A DNA stretch of 64,000 nt from JAWLHU01 sp049324875 (GCA_049324875.1 JBMONC010000084.1:150961-214960), one strand, 5' to 3'. Counted from the stretch's first letter, positions 36,908-45,490 are shown. The notes: a model not told the origin generated them from the letters alone. Numbers and translations are program-made.

Positions 36908-38050
36908 ATGACAAAACACCTGGTGATCATCGGCGCCGGCACGGGCGGGCTAATGGTGGCGAACCATGTGGCCCGCCAACTAAACCGGGAGATCGAACGG
37001 GGAGAGGTGTCGATCACCCTTCTGGGCGACCGGGACGAGTACCTCTACCAGCCGGGCCTGCTCTATGTGGCCTTTGACCTGATGCGCCCACAGGAGCTGA
37101 TTCGTAAAATTCCCAACCTGTTGAGCCCGGGGATCAAGTTCATCAAGGAGCGTGCCGCCCGCATTGACCCGAAGGGACAGACGGTCCAGACCGAGAGCGG
37201 TAGGCAGTTCGGCTACGACTACCTGGTTCTGGCCACCGGCTCGGACCTGAACCTGGCGGAGACACCAGGGCTGAAAGAGGGCGGGCACTGGTTCTACACT
37301 CTCGACGGCGCCGTCAGGCTGCGGGAGGCGCTCAAGCAGTTCCAGGGCGGCCGGATGGTCGTCGCCATCGGCCTGCCCCACAAGTGCCCTGTGGCCCCCC
37401 TGGAGTTCACCCTCATGTTCGATGAGTGGGCACGGGAGCGGGGGATTCGCGACAAGACCGAGATCATCTACACCTTCCCCATTAACCGGGCGCACTCCAT
37501 CGAGCCGGTGGCCCAGTGGGCCAGCGAGGAGTTTGAGCGGCGGTCGATCACCCTGGAGACCTTCTTCAATCTGGAGTCGGTCGACCCGGTGAAGCGGGAG
37601 GTCAGCTCGCTGGAGGGGACCACCTTCCAGTACGACCTGCTGGTGACGATTCCGGCGCACGCCGGCGACCGGCTGGGTAAGGACTCCGGTTTGGCTGAGG
37701 CCGGCAACTGGCTGCCCACCCACCGGCACAGCCTCCAGGTGAGCGATCACGCCAACATCTTCGCGGTGGGCGACGCCACCAACCTCCCCGTCTCCAAGGC
37801 TGGCTCTGTGGCCCACTTTGAGGCCGAGGTGCTGAGCGAGAACCTGATTCGCCTTCTCACAGGCGGCACGCCGGCCCACCAGTACCACGGGAAGGCCTTC
37901 TGCTTCATCGAGGCGGGTCTCGACAAGGCTACCTATATCACCTTCGACTACACCACCCCGCCGGTGGTCACTCCGCCGACCCAGGCGATTCACTGGTTCA
38001 AGCAGAGCTATAACCGTGTCCACTGGCTGAATCTGAAGGGCATCGTGTAG
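36908..38050 (+). CDS. sqr: Sulfide:quinone oxidoreductase-like flavoprotein
   Basis: FAD enzyme of 380 residues that should oxidise sulfide to (per)sulfide sulfur with electrons to the membrane quinone. FAD loop LVIIGAGTGGLMVANHV, VLATGSDLN, and the C-terminal NIFAVGDATNLPVSKAG are present. The redox Cys positions C160 (in HKCPVAPLEF) and C332 (KAFCFIEAG) match the catalytic pair of SQR enzymes; the third Cys of some types is absent. Start ATG 36908 has GGAGG 9 nt upstream. First gene of a four-gene sulfur operon behind a CstR-like operator. Confidence 0.88.
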   Translation: MTKHLVIIGAGTGGLMVANHVARQLNREIERGEVSITLLGDRDEYLYQPGLLYVAFDLMRPQELIRKIPNLLSPGIKFIKERAARIDPKGQTVQTESGRQFGYDYLVLATGSDLNLAETPGLKEGGHWFYTLDGAVRLREALKQFQGGRMVVAIGLPHKCPVAPLEFTLMFDEWARERGIRDKTEIIYTFPINRAHSIEPVAQWASEEFERRSITLETFFNLESVDPVKREVSSLEGTTFQYDLLVTIPAHAGDRLGKDSGLAEAGNWLPTHRHSLQVSDHANIFAVGDATNLPVSKAGSVAHFEAEVLSENLIRLLTGGTPAHQYHGKAFCFIEAGLDKATYITFDYTTPPVVTPPTQAIHWFKQSYNRVHWLNLKGIV

Positions 38051-38061
38051 GGGGTGATCCC

Positions 38062-38616
38062 ATGGATGAAAAGAAGCAGCCGTTTGATCCGTTGACCGCG
38101 GTGGGCGGTGCTGCCGTCGCCAGTCTCACCCCGGGGATGATCGACCGGGCCGCCCAGCTGGCCGAGCGGTCGGCGGGGGCGATCGATATCCTGGTCAGCC
38201 CCGAGGTGCTGGAGCTGCTGGAGCAGGTGCGCCGCTCGGCCCCGGCCCTGACCGGAACGCTCCGCCGGCTCGACCAGATTAGCCGCACCGGCGCCCTGGA
38301 TACCATGATCGATCTCGCCGAGGTGATCCATGCCGCCAAGATCACGGTGAGCGACTCCATGGTCGCCCGCATGGCCCAAAGCGCTCAGATCTTCATGGAG
38401 CTGATCGACACCATGCAGGCCTCGGGAGTTCCCGAGCGGGCTCCCGCCTTCCTGCGGGCCTTCAACGATGCCCGCAACGACGCTGTCGCCGACAAGAGCT
38501 TCCTCGGCCCGTTCGACTTCCTCCAGGCGCCCAGAGAAGAAGAGCTTCAGTTCGTGCTCAAGTTCATGCTGGCCTTTGCCCGAAGGCTTCCCGGCGTGAT
38601 GAAATCCGAGTCGTAA
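38062..38616 (+). CDS. DUF1641 family protein
   Basis: 184-residue mostly helical protein of the DUF1641 (YrhD-like) family, found next to SQR-type or formate-dehydrogenase-type redox genes in other bacteria. It starts 11 bp after sqr, behind GGGGGTGATCCC, and is followed 12 bp later by the DsrE-type gene. There are no Cys residues, so it is unlikely to carry sulfur itself; a partner or adaptor of the flavoprotein is more likely (inference). Confidence 0.82.
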   Translation: MDEKKQPFDPLTAVGGAAVASLTPGMIDRAAQLAERSAGAIDILVSPEVLELLEQVRRSAPALTGTLRRLDQISRTGALDTMIDLAEVIHAAKITVSDSMVARMAQSAQIFMELIDTMQASGVPERAPAFLRAFNDARNDAVADKSFLGPFDFLQAPREEELQFVLKFMLAFARRLPGVMKSES

Positions 38617-38628
38617 GGAGGTACCCCT

Positions 38629-39045
38629 ATGTCTCAAGAGCGGCTTTCCATGGTGGTCTTTTCCGGTACCGTCGACAAGCTTCTGCCCGTGGGGATCATG
38701 GCGTCCGGTGCGGTGGCAATGGGGCAAGACGTGGAAGTCTTCCTTACCTTCTGGGGGCTGATGGCCTTCAAGAAGGGCGCTGCCCAGAGCCTGCCGATCA
38801 GCAAGGAATACGAACACATGGGCCCCATGATGATGCAGATTATGCAGGAGAAGAAGGTCCCCAGCTTCATCGACACCCTGCGCACCGCAAAGGAGCTCGG
38901 CAACGTGCGGGTCTACGCCTGCGGCATGACCATGGACCTCTTCGGCCTCAAGCTGGAGGACCTGGAAGATGTGGTGGACGGCATCGCCGGCGTGGGTGAG
39001 TTCATCGACACCGCCAAGGAAGGCAAGATGACCCTCTTCATCTAA
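38629..39045 (+). CDS. DsrE2-type sulfur carrier protein
   Basis: 138-residue DsrE/DsrF/DrsH-like protein. The family's persulfide-carrying Cys is in VRVYACGMTMDLFGL. FSGTVDKLLPVGIMASGAVAMG at the N-terminus and the EVFLTFWGL stretch are characteristic of the DsrE2 subgroup. It should accept persulfide sulfur and hand it to TusA, encoded 15 bp downstream. AAGGAGG precedes ATG 38629. Confidence 0.92.
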   Translation: MSQERLSMVVFSGTVDKLLPVGIMASGAVAMGQDVEVFLTFWGLMAFKKGAAQSLPISKEYEHMGPMMMQIMQEKKVPSFIDTLRTAKELGNVRVYACGMTMDLFGLKLEDLEDVVDGIAGVGEFIDTAKEGKMTLFI

Positions 39046-39060
39046 AGGAGGTAGTGACCG

Positions 39061-39288
39061 ATGGCCGATATTCAGATTGATGCCCGCGGCAGCTTCTGTC
39101 CGGGTCCGATGATGGAGCTGATCCGGGCGGTGAAGTCCGCTGCGGTAGGACAGACGATCGCCGTTCTCTCCACCGATTCCGGATCCAAGCGCGATATTCC
39201 CCTCTGGGCCCAGAAGGCCGGGCAGGAGTTTGTCGGTGTCTTCGAGCATGACGGCCATGAGGAGATCGTGGTCAAGAAGATCAAGTAA
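39061..39288 (+). CDS. tusA: TusA family sulfurtransferase
   Basis: 75-residue TusA-fold sulfur carrier with the signature CPGPMMEL (active Cys14) and the late C-terminal strand EIVVKKIK. It receives or donates persulfide sulfur with the DsrE2 protein. AAAGGAGG lies upstream of ATG 39061. Last gene of the sqr-DUF1641-dsrE2-tusA operon. Sulfur may go onward to cofactor or thiosulfate/rhodanese enzymes elsewhere. Confidence 0.94.
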   Translation: MADIQIDARGSFCPGPMMELIRAVKSAAVGQTIAVLSTDSGSKRDIPLWAQKAGQEFVGVFEHDGHEEIVVKKIK

Positions 39289-39343
39289 GCGCCCCGGGTC
39301 CGCAGCCATGCGATACCCTGCGCCCTCCGACGCATAATAGACG

Positions 39344-39382
39344 AGGGGCTGGCCTTTCGGCCAACGCCCCCTCGTCAAACCG
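39344..39382 (-). repeat. 39-bp repeat, copy B (intron domain VI), inverted
   Basis: Reverse complement identical to 36687-36725, followed on its own strand by a similar TCTATT. The domain V hairpin is not present next to it, so only the last part of an intron remains. Its strong GGGGCTGGCC/GGCCAACGCCCC hairpin lies 56 bp after tusA and could also stop transcription of the sulfur operon. Confidence 0.93.
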
Positions 39383-39495
39383 CCATCAACCCAGATGGCC
39401 CGAATCGAGTCCAGAAGAGGGTTACGAAACATCGACTTCCGGCACCGCTCCCTGTAAACTGGCCTAGTTGCCAGTTAATCAGGGGGCGGTTCTTC

Positions 39496-39639
39496 ATGGG
39501 ACGAGCCAACCTGTTTCGTCAGAACTTCCCATCGTTCCTTCCAGGGGTCTCGCTATATCGGGGCAACATGCCGGGCACACGCTCAGCGGGAGGCAGCTGC
39601 CGGAAGGCGCAGGAGTTCCTCGGAGGCGACCCGAAGTAG
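39496..39639 (+). CDS. Possible 47-residue ORF, unknown
   Basis: ATG 39496 follows AGGGGGCGG by 7 nt and opens a 47-residue frame beginning MGRANLFRQNFPSFLPGVSL. No similarity is recognised and the composition is not distinctive. It occupies the otherwise empty 39383-39670 gap after the intron remnant. It may be a real small gene or debris. Confidence 0.25.
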   Translation: MGRANLFRQNFPSFLPGVSLYRGNMPGTRSAGGSCRKAQEFLGGDPK

Positions 39640-39670
39640 TTGGGTAACGAACCAGCGAGGGGTGGAGCGT

Positions 39671-40567
39671 GTGGAGCCGGTTATCGCCACCTTTTCCATC
39701 GTAGCCCGCGATCCGAAGACCGGGGAGTTGGGGGTGGGCGTCCAGTCCAAGTTCCTGGCCGTGGGAGCGGCGGTTCCCTGGGCCAAGGCCGAGGTGGGGG
39801 CGATCGCCACCCAGGCCTGGGCCAACGTCTCCTTCGGTCCCCAGGGCCTGGCCCTGCTGGAGGAGGGGCTGACGGCCCAGGAGGCGCTCGACCGGCTCCT
39901 GGCGGCGGATGAGGGGCGGGAGCACCGGCAGGTGGGCATTGTGGACCGGGAGGGCCGCGCAGCGGCCTACACGGGCGCCCAGTGTATGCCGTGGGCCGGT
40001 CACCATGTGGGGGATGGGTACACCTGTCAGGGGAACATCCTGGTGAGCGAGGAGACGGTGACGGCCATGGCGCGCGCCTACGAGGCAACGGCTGACCTGC
40101 CCCATCTCGCGGACCGGCTGATGGCTGCGCTGGCAGCCGGCCAGGAGGCCGGGGGTGACAGTCGGGGGAAGCAGTCGGCGGCGCTCTACGTCGTCCGCAC
40201 CGGGGGCGGTTACGGCGGCTTCAACGACCGGCTGGTCGACCTCCGGGTCGACGATCACGCTGAGCCGATCGCTGAGCTGCAGCGCCTGCTCGACCTTCAC
40301 CGGCAGATCTGGCTGGGACCCACACCCCCGGAGCGATACCTGCTGGACTCCCCGGACAAGATCCGGCTTCTGCAGTCGCTCCTGCGGGAGATGGGCCTAT
40401 TCGACGGGGCGGTCAGCGGCGAACTTACCTACAACACCCGCGGTTCCCTGGCGAGCTACTGTGCAGAGAACGGCCTGGCCGGCCTCGACCCCAGCGGGGA
40501 GTGGCTGCCGGGTGCGACCATGCTCTCGCTGCGCCAGGCGGTGCTGCGGCGAAGGAGCGGGCGATAA
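39671..40567 (+). CDS. DUF1028 protein with peptidoglycan-binding-like tail
   Basis: 298 residues. Residues 1-205 are a DUF1028 (Ntn-hydrolase-like) domain: ATFSIVARDPKTGELGVGVQSKFLAVG, AIATQAWANVSFG, and the GIVDREGRAAAYTG block. Residues about 230-295 resemble the peptidoglycan-binding-type C-terminal domain found attached to DUF1028. Start GTG 39671 has GAGGGG 8 nt upstream; GTG 39662 overlaps that site. No signal peptide. Activity is not established for the family. It abuts the Yip1-like gene. Confidence 0.87.
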   Translation: MEPVIATFSIVARDPKTGELGVGVQSKFLAVGAAVPWAKAEVGAIATQAWANVSFGPQGLALLEEGLTAQEALDRLLAADEGREHRQVGIVDREGRAAAYTGAQCMPWAGHHVGDGYTCQGNILVSEETVTAMARAYEATADLPHLADRLMAALAAGQEAGGDSRGKQSAALYVVRTGGGYGGFNDRLVDLRVDDHAEPIAELQRLLDLHRQIWLGPTPPERYLLDSPDKIRLLQSLLREMGLFDGAVSGELTYNTRGSLASYCAENGLAGLDPSGEWLPGATMLSLRQAVLRRRSGR

Positions 40568-41116
40568 TTGGCGCTACCTGACTGGATTCTGGGTATACTC
40601 TTCCGCCCGGGGGAGACCTTCGAGCGGGCCCGCACGGAAATGACCCTCTCCTACTGGTGGATCCTGCTCTCCGTCTTCACACTGGAAGCGGTACTGATCC
40701 TCAACCACCCCCAGGTCGGACGGATGGTTCCCACCCCTCCCGCCGATCTGATCCTCTTCAACCTCGGGGTCTTTCTGCTCTCCGTCTATGCCACCCAGGT
40801 CTTCTGCCTCTTTGGCGTCGGTTGGCTCTTTGGCTGGCGGGTCTCCTTTGCCGATGCCATGAAGTTCACGGCGCTGGTCTGGTCGCTCTTCCTGCTGGAG
40901 GACATGGTCACCTTTTACTCCTACCTGAAGGAGCAGACCGTCCTCCTCTTCTGGGTCTCGATCCCCTTTCTCGCCTGGCGCCTGGTGGCCCAGTCCCTGG
41001 GCATCAGCCGGGTCAGCGGGATGCCGCTCTGGAAGGCCGCCCTGGTGGTGGTGCTCGCCACCCTCCCGTGGCAGGCGCCCCTGCTCTACGAGAACTGGCT
41101 GGCCGCCTTTCGCTGA
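40568..41116 (+). CDS. Yip1-domain membrane protein
   Basis: 182 residues with five hydrophobic spans and the N-terminal LFRPGETFERA motif of bacterial Yip1-domain proteins. Function unknown. Start TTG 40568 directly follows the stop of the DUF1028 gene and has AAGGAG 8 nt upstream, so the two are co-translated. Confidence 0.82.
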   Translation: MALPDWILGILFRPGETFERARTEMTLSYWWILLSVFTLEAVLILNHPQVGRMVPTPPADLILFNLGVFLLSVYATQVFCLFGVGWLFGWRVSFADAMKFTALVWSLFLLEDMVTFYSYLKEQTVLLFWVSIPFLAWRLVAQSLGISRVSGMPLWKAALVVVLATLPWQAPLLYENWLAAFR

Positions 41117-41125
41117 AACCAGCAC

Positions 41126-41156
41126 AACCGCCATCCCCCGTTGGATGGCGGTTCTT
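41126..41156 (+). terminator. Intrinsic terminator after the Yip1-like gene
   Basis: AACCGCCATCC and GGATGGCGGTT form a perfect 11-bp stem with a 6-nt loop, followed by CTTGGTT. Confidence 0.8.
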
Positions 41157-41158
41157 GG

Positions 41159-41190
41159 TTGTCACACTTTACACACAGATTGCATATAAT
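41159..41190 (+). promoter_or_regulatory. Predicted promoter of the hydroxylase gene
   Basis: A perfect TATAAT at 41185-41190 is preceded by TTGTCA at 41159-41164. The 20-bp spacing is longer than ideal. Confidence 0.5.
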
Positions 41191-41221
41191 TAGAGTGTAC
41201 ATAAAGGAGGTGTGAGCCAAG

Positions 41222-41863
41222 TTGGCCAGGCATCTGCGGGAGTTCTTTGGCTACCCTGACATTGCGGTGATGAGCCTCTGCACGGCCGCCGCAGCGCTCT
41301 TCGCATTCAACAGAACCCCGCTGCCCCAGCTCCTGGTGGCAGCCCTGGTCGGGGTCGTGCTCTTCTTCGTCACCGAGTACACCACCCACCGGTTCCTCTT
41401 CCACATGGCTCCGCCGAAGAACCCGTTCCTGCGAAGGCTGATCTACCGGCTCCACTACCATCACCATGAGGAGCCGAACGACCTGCACCTGCTCTTCCTC
41501 CCCCTCTGGTACTCCCTCCCCCAGTTTGTGATTATGGGGACGATCGCCTGGTGGATCACGGGGGAGATCGGGCTGGCTGCCGGGTTCCTCACCGGCTCCA
41601 TGGGGCTGCTGATCTTCTATGAGTGGATGCACTACGTGGCGCATCGGCCCATCACACCGCTCACCCCCTGGGGCCGCTGGATGAAGAAGTACCACCTGTG
41701 GCACCACTTCAAGAACGAGCACTACTGGTACGGGGTGACCAACCCCTCCTTCGACCTCCTGCTTGGCACCTATCGCGATGTAGCCTCCGTTGAGAAGAGC
41801 CCGACGGCGCGGAAGCTGGACGCCCGAGCCGGTCTTGCTGCCAACGGTGAGCAGGAAGGATGA
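41222..41863 (+). CDS. Sterol desaturase/fatty acid hydroxylase family protein
   Basis: 213-residue membrane di-iron oxygenase. The His clusters expected for the family are all present: EYTTHRFLFH, LHYHHHEE, WMHYVAHR and YHLWHHFKNEHYW. Four hydrophobic spans carry them. It should hydroxylate or desaturate a fatty acyl or isoprenoid-type lipid, using O2. Start TTG 41222 lies 11 nt after AAAGGAGG. Monocistronic; convergent with sdhB. Confidence 0.9.
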   Translation: MARHLREFFGYPDIAVMSLCTAAAALFAFNRTPLPQLLVAALVGVVLFFVTEYTTHRFLFHMAPPKNPFLRRLIYRLHYHHHEEPNDLHLLFLPLWYSLPQFVIMGTIAWWITGEIGLAAGFLTGSMGLLIFYEWMHYVAHRPITPLTPWGRWMKKYHLWHHFKNEHYWYGVTNPSFDLLLGTYRDVASVEKSPTARKLDARAGLAANGEQEG

Positions 41864-41872
41864 CCGCGAAAA

Positions 41873-41906
41873 GACCCGCCGGCCGGCTGCTGCCGACTGG
41901 CGGGTC
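41873..41906. terminator. Bidirectional terminator, hydroxylase and sdhCAB
   Basis: GACCCGCC and GGCGGGTC pair around an inner GC-rich loop. The minus-strand continuation is TTTTCG, so it fits best as the sdhCAB terminator; the plus side is CTCTCTT. Confidence 0.7.
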
Positions 41907-41911
41907 CTCTC

Positions 41912-42664
41912 TTACTTGACGAACGCCTTGCGGATGGCGTACAGGGTGATCTGCCGGTTCACATCGGCGATCGAGGTGGTCAGCGGGATCTCCTTCGGGC
42001 AGGCCTTCACGCAGTTCTGGGCGTTGCCGCACTCGTTGATGCCGCCCGGGCCCATCAGCGCCTCGAGCCGCTCATCGGCGTTCAGCTTGCCCGTGGGATG
42101 GGCGTTGAAGAGCCGCACCTGGGAGATCGGGGCCGGTCCGACAAACTCGGTCCCCTCGTTGTAGTTCGGGCAGGCCTCCATGCAGCAGCCGCAGGTCATG
42201 CAGGTGGAGAGGGTGTACATCCACTCCTGATCCGCCGGGGACTGCCGCGGGCCGGGGCCCAGATCGTGGGTGCCGTCGATGGGGATCCACGCCTTCACCC
42301 GCTTCAGCGCCTCGAACATCCGGCTCCGGTCGACCATCAGGTCACGGATGATCGGGAAGGACTTCATCGGCTCCAGGATGATGGGCTGGGTGAAGTTATC
42401 CACCAGGGAGGAGCAGGACTGGCGGGCCTTGCCGTTGATCACCATGGTGCAGGCGCCGCAGACCTCTTCCAGGCAGTTGGACTCCCAGGCCACCGGGGTG
42501 GTCTTCTTGCCATCCGCGGTGATCGGGTTGCGCTGAATCTCCATCAAGCAGGAGATGATATTGGCGTTGGCGCGATACGGGAGCTTGAACTCCTCCCAGT
42601 AGGCGGGCTTGCCCGGACCCTCCTGACGCTTGATGCGCAGTTCGATGAACTTCTGTTCAGCCAT
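41912..42664 (-). CDS. sdhB: Succinate dehydrogenase iron-sulfur subunit
   Basis: 250 residues. Binds the three clusters that carry electrons from SdhA to quinone: [2Fe-2S] ligands C64, C69, C72 and C84; a ferredoxin-type CMTCGCCMEACP (C155, C158, C161, C165); and C212, C218, C222 in the last motif. Third gene of sdhCAB, 18 bp after sdhA. Confidence 0.97.
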   Translation of the reverse strand: MAEQKFIELRIKRQEGPGKPAYWEEFKLPYRANANIISCLMEIQRNPITADGKKTTPVAWESNCLEEVCGACTMVINGKARQSCSSLVDNFTQPIILEPMKSFPIIRDLMVDRSRMFEALKRVKAWIPIDGTHDLGPGPRQSPADQEWMYTLSTCMTCGCCMEACPNYNEGTEFVGPAPISQVRLFNAHPTGKLNADERLEALMGPGGINECGNAQNCVKACPKEIPLTTSIADVNRQITLYAIRKAFVK

Positions 42665-42682
42665 GGTCCCGTTAGCCCCCCT

Positions 42683-44461
42683 TTACTTCTTGCTGTAGTC
42701 GCGCTTACGCGGCTGAATGTGCGTAATGTCGACCGGCTCGTAGGTGATGACCGGGCCATCGGGCGAGTGGGTCGCGATGGTGGTCTTGAGGAAGTTCTCG
42801 TCGTCCCGCTCAGGGAAGTCCGGCTTGTAGTGAGCGCCGCGGGACTCGTTCCGGAGCAGGGCGCCCTTGGTGATCACCTCGGCCAGCGTCAGCATGCCGT
42901 CGAGCCAGCGGGTGAAGACGGCGGGCTGGTTGGAGTGGCTGCCCGTGTCAGGCACGCCGATCTTCTTATACCGCTCCTTCAGCTCGGCGATCTTCTCGAG
43001 CGTCGCCTCCAGGCGGTCGTTGTACCGGACGACGGTGACGTTGTCGGTCATCCACTTGCCCAGCTCATCGGCCAGGATGTACGGGTTCTCGGTACCATCC
43101 ATGGCCAGGATGCGGTTGTACTGCTCCTCCTGCTGCTTGACCGCCGCCTCGAAGATCGAGTCGGGCATCTCCTCGGCATGGGTGCCCTTCAGCCCCTGCA
43201 TGTAGTTGACGGCGGCGGGACCGGTGATCATGCCCTCGAAGATGCAGGAGACGAGGGAGTTGGCACCCAGGCGGTTGGCGCCGTGGTACTGGTGAGAGGC
43301 CTCGCCGATGGCGTAGAGGCCCGGGATGTTGGTCATGTGAGTCTTCGGGCTGGAGGGATCCAGATCCCCGTTGGCCTTCTTCTCGTAGCCGACCCAGATG
43401 CCGCCCATGGTATAATGCATGCCCGGGAAGATCTTCATCGGCACCTTGGTGGCGTCGTCACCGATGAACTTGTGGTAGATATCGAGCACGGCGCCCAGCT
43501 TCCGCTTGGCCACATCCGCCGGGATGTGGGTGATGTCCAGGTAGACCTGGTTCTTGCCGTCGACGCCCAGGCCCTGGCGGACGCAGACGTCGAAGATCTC
43601 CCGGGTCGCGATGTCGCGCGGCACCAGGTTGCCGTACTTCGGATACTTCTCCTCGAGGAAGTACCAGGGCTTCCCGTCCTTGTAGGTCCAGACGCGGCCG
43701 CCCTCGCCGCGGATCGACTCCGACATCAGCCGGAGCTTGTCGTCGCCCGGAATGGCGGTCGGGTGGACCTGGATGAACTCGCCGTTGGCGTAGCGGGCGC
43801 CCTGCTTATAGACAATGGCCGCCGCCGAACCGGTGTTGATCACCGAGTTGGTGGACTTGCCGAAGATCATGCCGATACCGCCGGTGGCCATGATGACCAC
43901 ATCGGACTTGAAGGCCTTGAACTCCATGGTATGCAGGTTCTGGGCGGTGCAGCCGACCACCCGGTCCTCGTGCATCACCAGGCCGGTGAAGTCCCAGCCC
44001 TCGTACTTGGTGACCAGGCCGGCCACCTCGTGGCGGCGGACCTGCTCATCCAGGGCGTAGAGCAGCTGCTGGCCGGTGGAGGCGCCCGAGAAGGCGGTCC
44101 GGTTGTGGAGGGTGCCACCGAAGCGGCGGAAGTCAATCAGGCCCTCCGGGGTGCGGTTGAAGGGCACGCCCATGCGGTCCAGCAGGTAGATGATGCCCGG
44201 GGCGGCCTCGCACATCGCCTTGATCAGGGGCTGATCGCCGAGGAAGTCGCCGCCGTAGACGGTATCGTCGAAGTGCTGCCAGGGGGAGTCGCCCTCGCCC
44301 TTGGTGTTGACGGCGCCGTTGATGCCGCCCTGCGCACAGACGGAGTGGGAACGCTTCACGGGGACCAGGGAGAGGAGATCGACGTGGTAACCGGCTTCCG
44401 CAGCCTTGATGGTGGCCATGAGACCAGCCAGGCCGCCACCGACAACAATGATATTAGGCAT
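42683..44461 (-). CDS. sdhA: Succinate dehydrogenase flavoprotein subunit
   Basis: 592 residues, the Firmicutes-type length. Carries covalent FAD and oxidises succinate to fumarate. IIVVGGGLAGLMATIKAAEAG is the dinucleotide loop; the HSVCAQGGIN block contains the region around the flavinylated His, and HGANRLGANSLVSCIFEG is the family signature. Lies between sdhC (15 bp) and sdhB (18 bp). Confidence 0.97.
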   Translation of the reverse strand: MPNIIVVGGGLAGLMATIKAAEAGYHVDLLSLVPVKRSHSVCAQGGINGAVNTKGEGDSPWQHFDDTVYGGDFLGDQPLIKAMCEAAPGIIYLLDRMGVPFNRTPEGLIDFRRFGGTLHNRTAFSGASTGQQLLYALDEQVRRHEVAGLVTKYEGWDFTGLVMHEDRVVGCTAQNLHTMEFKAFKSDVVIMATGGIGMIFGKSTNSVINTGSAAAIVYKQGARYANGEFIQVHPTAIPGDDKLRLMSESIRGEGGRVWTYKDGKPWYFLEEKYPKYGNLVPRDIATREIFDVCVRQGLGVDGKNQVYLDITHIPADVAKRKLGAVLDIYHKFIGDDATKVPMKIFPGMHYTMGGIWVGYEKKANGDLDPSSPKTHMTNIPGLYAIGEASHQYHGANRLGANSLVSCIFEGMITGPAAVNYMQGLKGTHAEEMPDSIFEAAVKQQEEQYNRILAMDGTENPYILADELGKWMTDNVTVVRYNDRLEATLEKIAELKERYKKIGVPDTGSHSNQPAVFTRWLDGMLTLAEVITKGALLRNESRGAHYKPDFPERDDENFLKTTIATHSPDGPVITYEPVDITHIQPRKRDYSKK

Positions 44462-44476
44462 GAACTGATCCCTCCT

Positions 44477-45127
44477 TTAGCGGAACGCGGACAGGGCGGC
44501 CAGGCCCATCGCGGAGATGCCGACGAACGCGAGGTTGGTAAGCAGGTTGGAGACACGCTGGCTCTTGGCACCGATGGTGATGCCCCAGGTGATCAGGAAG
44601 GTGTAGATGCCGTTGGCCAGGTGATAGCTCGAAGCGATGATGCCAATCGCGTAGACAGCGGCCACTACGTTGTTGGAGAGGGCCTCTGCCACCACGTTGT
44701 AGTCGGGAAGCCCCGGCAGGGCCGTTCCGGTCTCATAGGCGCCCAGCGCCTTCTGGACGCGGAAGTGCCAGATGTGATAGGTGACGAAGAACAGGGTGAT
44801 GATACCCGTGAGGCGCTGAAAGAAGAAGGCCCAGTTGCGACCGTAGCCATAGTTGGTCAGGTTGTGCTTGGAGTCAGCGGCGATGTAAATTCCGTAGATC
44901 GCATGGAAGTAAAGTGGGAGGAAAATCACAAAGATCTCCAGTAGAAGCACGAAGGGCATTGAGTTGATCGCAAGGATCGTCTTGTTGTACGCTTCCGGAC
45001 CCTGAAGCGCCTTGGAGTTCTCCCAGAAGTGAAACAGCAGGAAGCCACCTACTGGAACGATGCCCGTCAGCGAGTGGAGCCTGCGCAGGAGAAAATGGTT
45101 TTGCCTGAGGAAATCTCGCATGCCCAT
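44477..45127 (-). CDS. sdhC: Succinate dehydrogenase cytochrome b558 subunit
   Basis: 216-residue membrane anchor with five predicted spans, the single-subunit di-heme type found with Bacillus-like SdhAB. Histidines placed to bind heme b include those in RRLHSLTGIVP, LLFHFWENS and TYHIWHFR. No separate sdhD. Start ATG 45127 has GGAAGGAG 6 nt upstream. First gene of sdhCAB, with a promoter about 130 bp upstream. Confidence 0.95.
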   Translation of the reverse strand: MGMRDFLRQNHFLLRRLHSLTGIVPVGGFLLFHFWENSKALQGPEAYNKTILAINSMPFVLLLEIFVIFLPLYFHAIYGIYIAADSKHNLTNYGYGRNWAFFFQRLTGIITLFFVTYHIWHFRVQKALGAYETGTALPGLPDYNVVAEALSNNVVAAVYAIGIIASSYHLANGIYTFLITWGITIGAKSQRVSNLLTNLAFVGISAMGLAALSAFR

Positions 45128-45255
45128 GGTTCGCTCCTTCCCCGAGTCGACTTGTCACAACCGATCCGCAGACGCATACTGAGACGCTAACCGGCGCCTG
45201 GAGTGCTCCACCCCCCATGTGCCAGGGCGGACGTACTAGGGCCAAGAACGCACTC

Positions 45256-45285
45256 ATTGTAGCCCCGTGTCATAAGCAATGTCAA
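45256..45285 (-). promoter_or_regulatory. Predicted promoter of sdhCAB
   Basis: On the minus strand TTGACA (45285-45280) and TACAAT (45261-45256) are 18 bp apart. The transcript would have a leader of about 120 nt, in which no known riboswitch is recognised. Confidence 0.8.
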
Positions 45286-45404
45286 CGTTCCGTAGGGTGA
45301 TCAGTTCTTCTGATTCCTTCTATAAGCAACCCTTATACATGGCCAACACCCTACTAATTGCAGGGGTTCTGGCGTGTTATAACTGACTTTGATCGGCAAA
45401 CTGC

Positions 45405-45420
45405 ATACCCCGTTGGGTAT
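45405..45420. promoter_or_regulatory. CsoR/CstR-like operator before the 45491 gene
   Basis: ATACCCCGTTGGGTAT is a perfect inverted repeat (ATACCC-CGTT-GGGTAT). It matches the site at 36785 in 13 of 16 positions. It lies 71 bp upstream of the unknown gene at 45491 and about 120 bp behind the sdhC promoter. The surrounding stretch 45300-45480 is AT-rich but no certain -35/-10 pair was found. Confidence 0.6.
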
Positions 45421-45490
45421 CAAAATGGCACATTGTTATTAGTGCTGGTTATTGGATGCAAAATCTATTTTCATACGAGGAGGAGACCCT

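Noticed and set aside
42098..44944. A 948-codon frame antisense to sdhA and sdhC
   Set aside because: Shadow of sdhCAB. The sequence is low-complexity Gly/Val/His/Asp and spans three certain genes.
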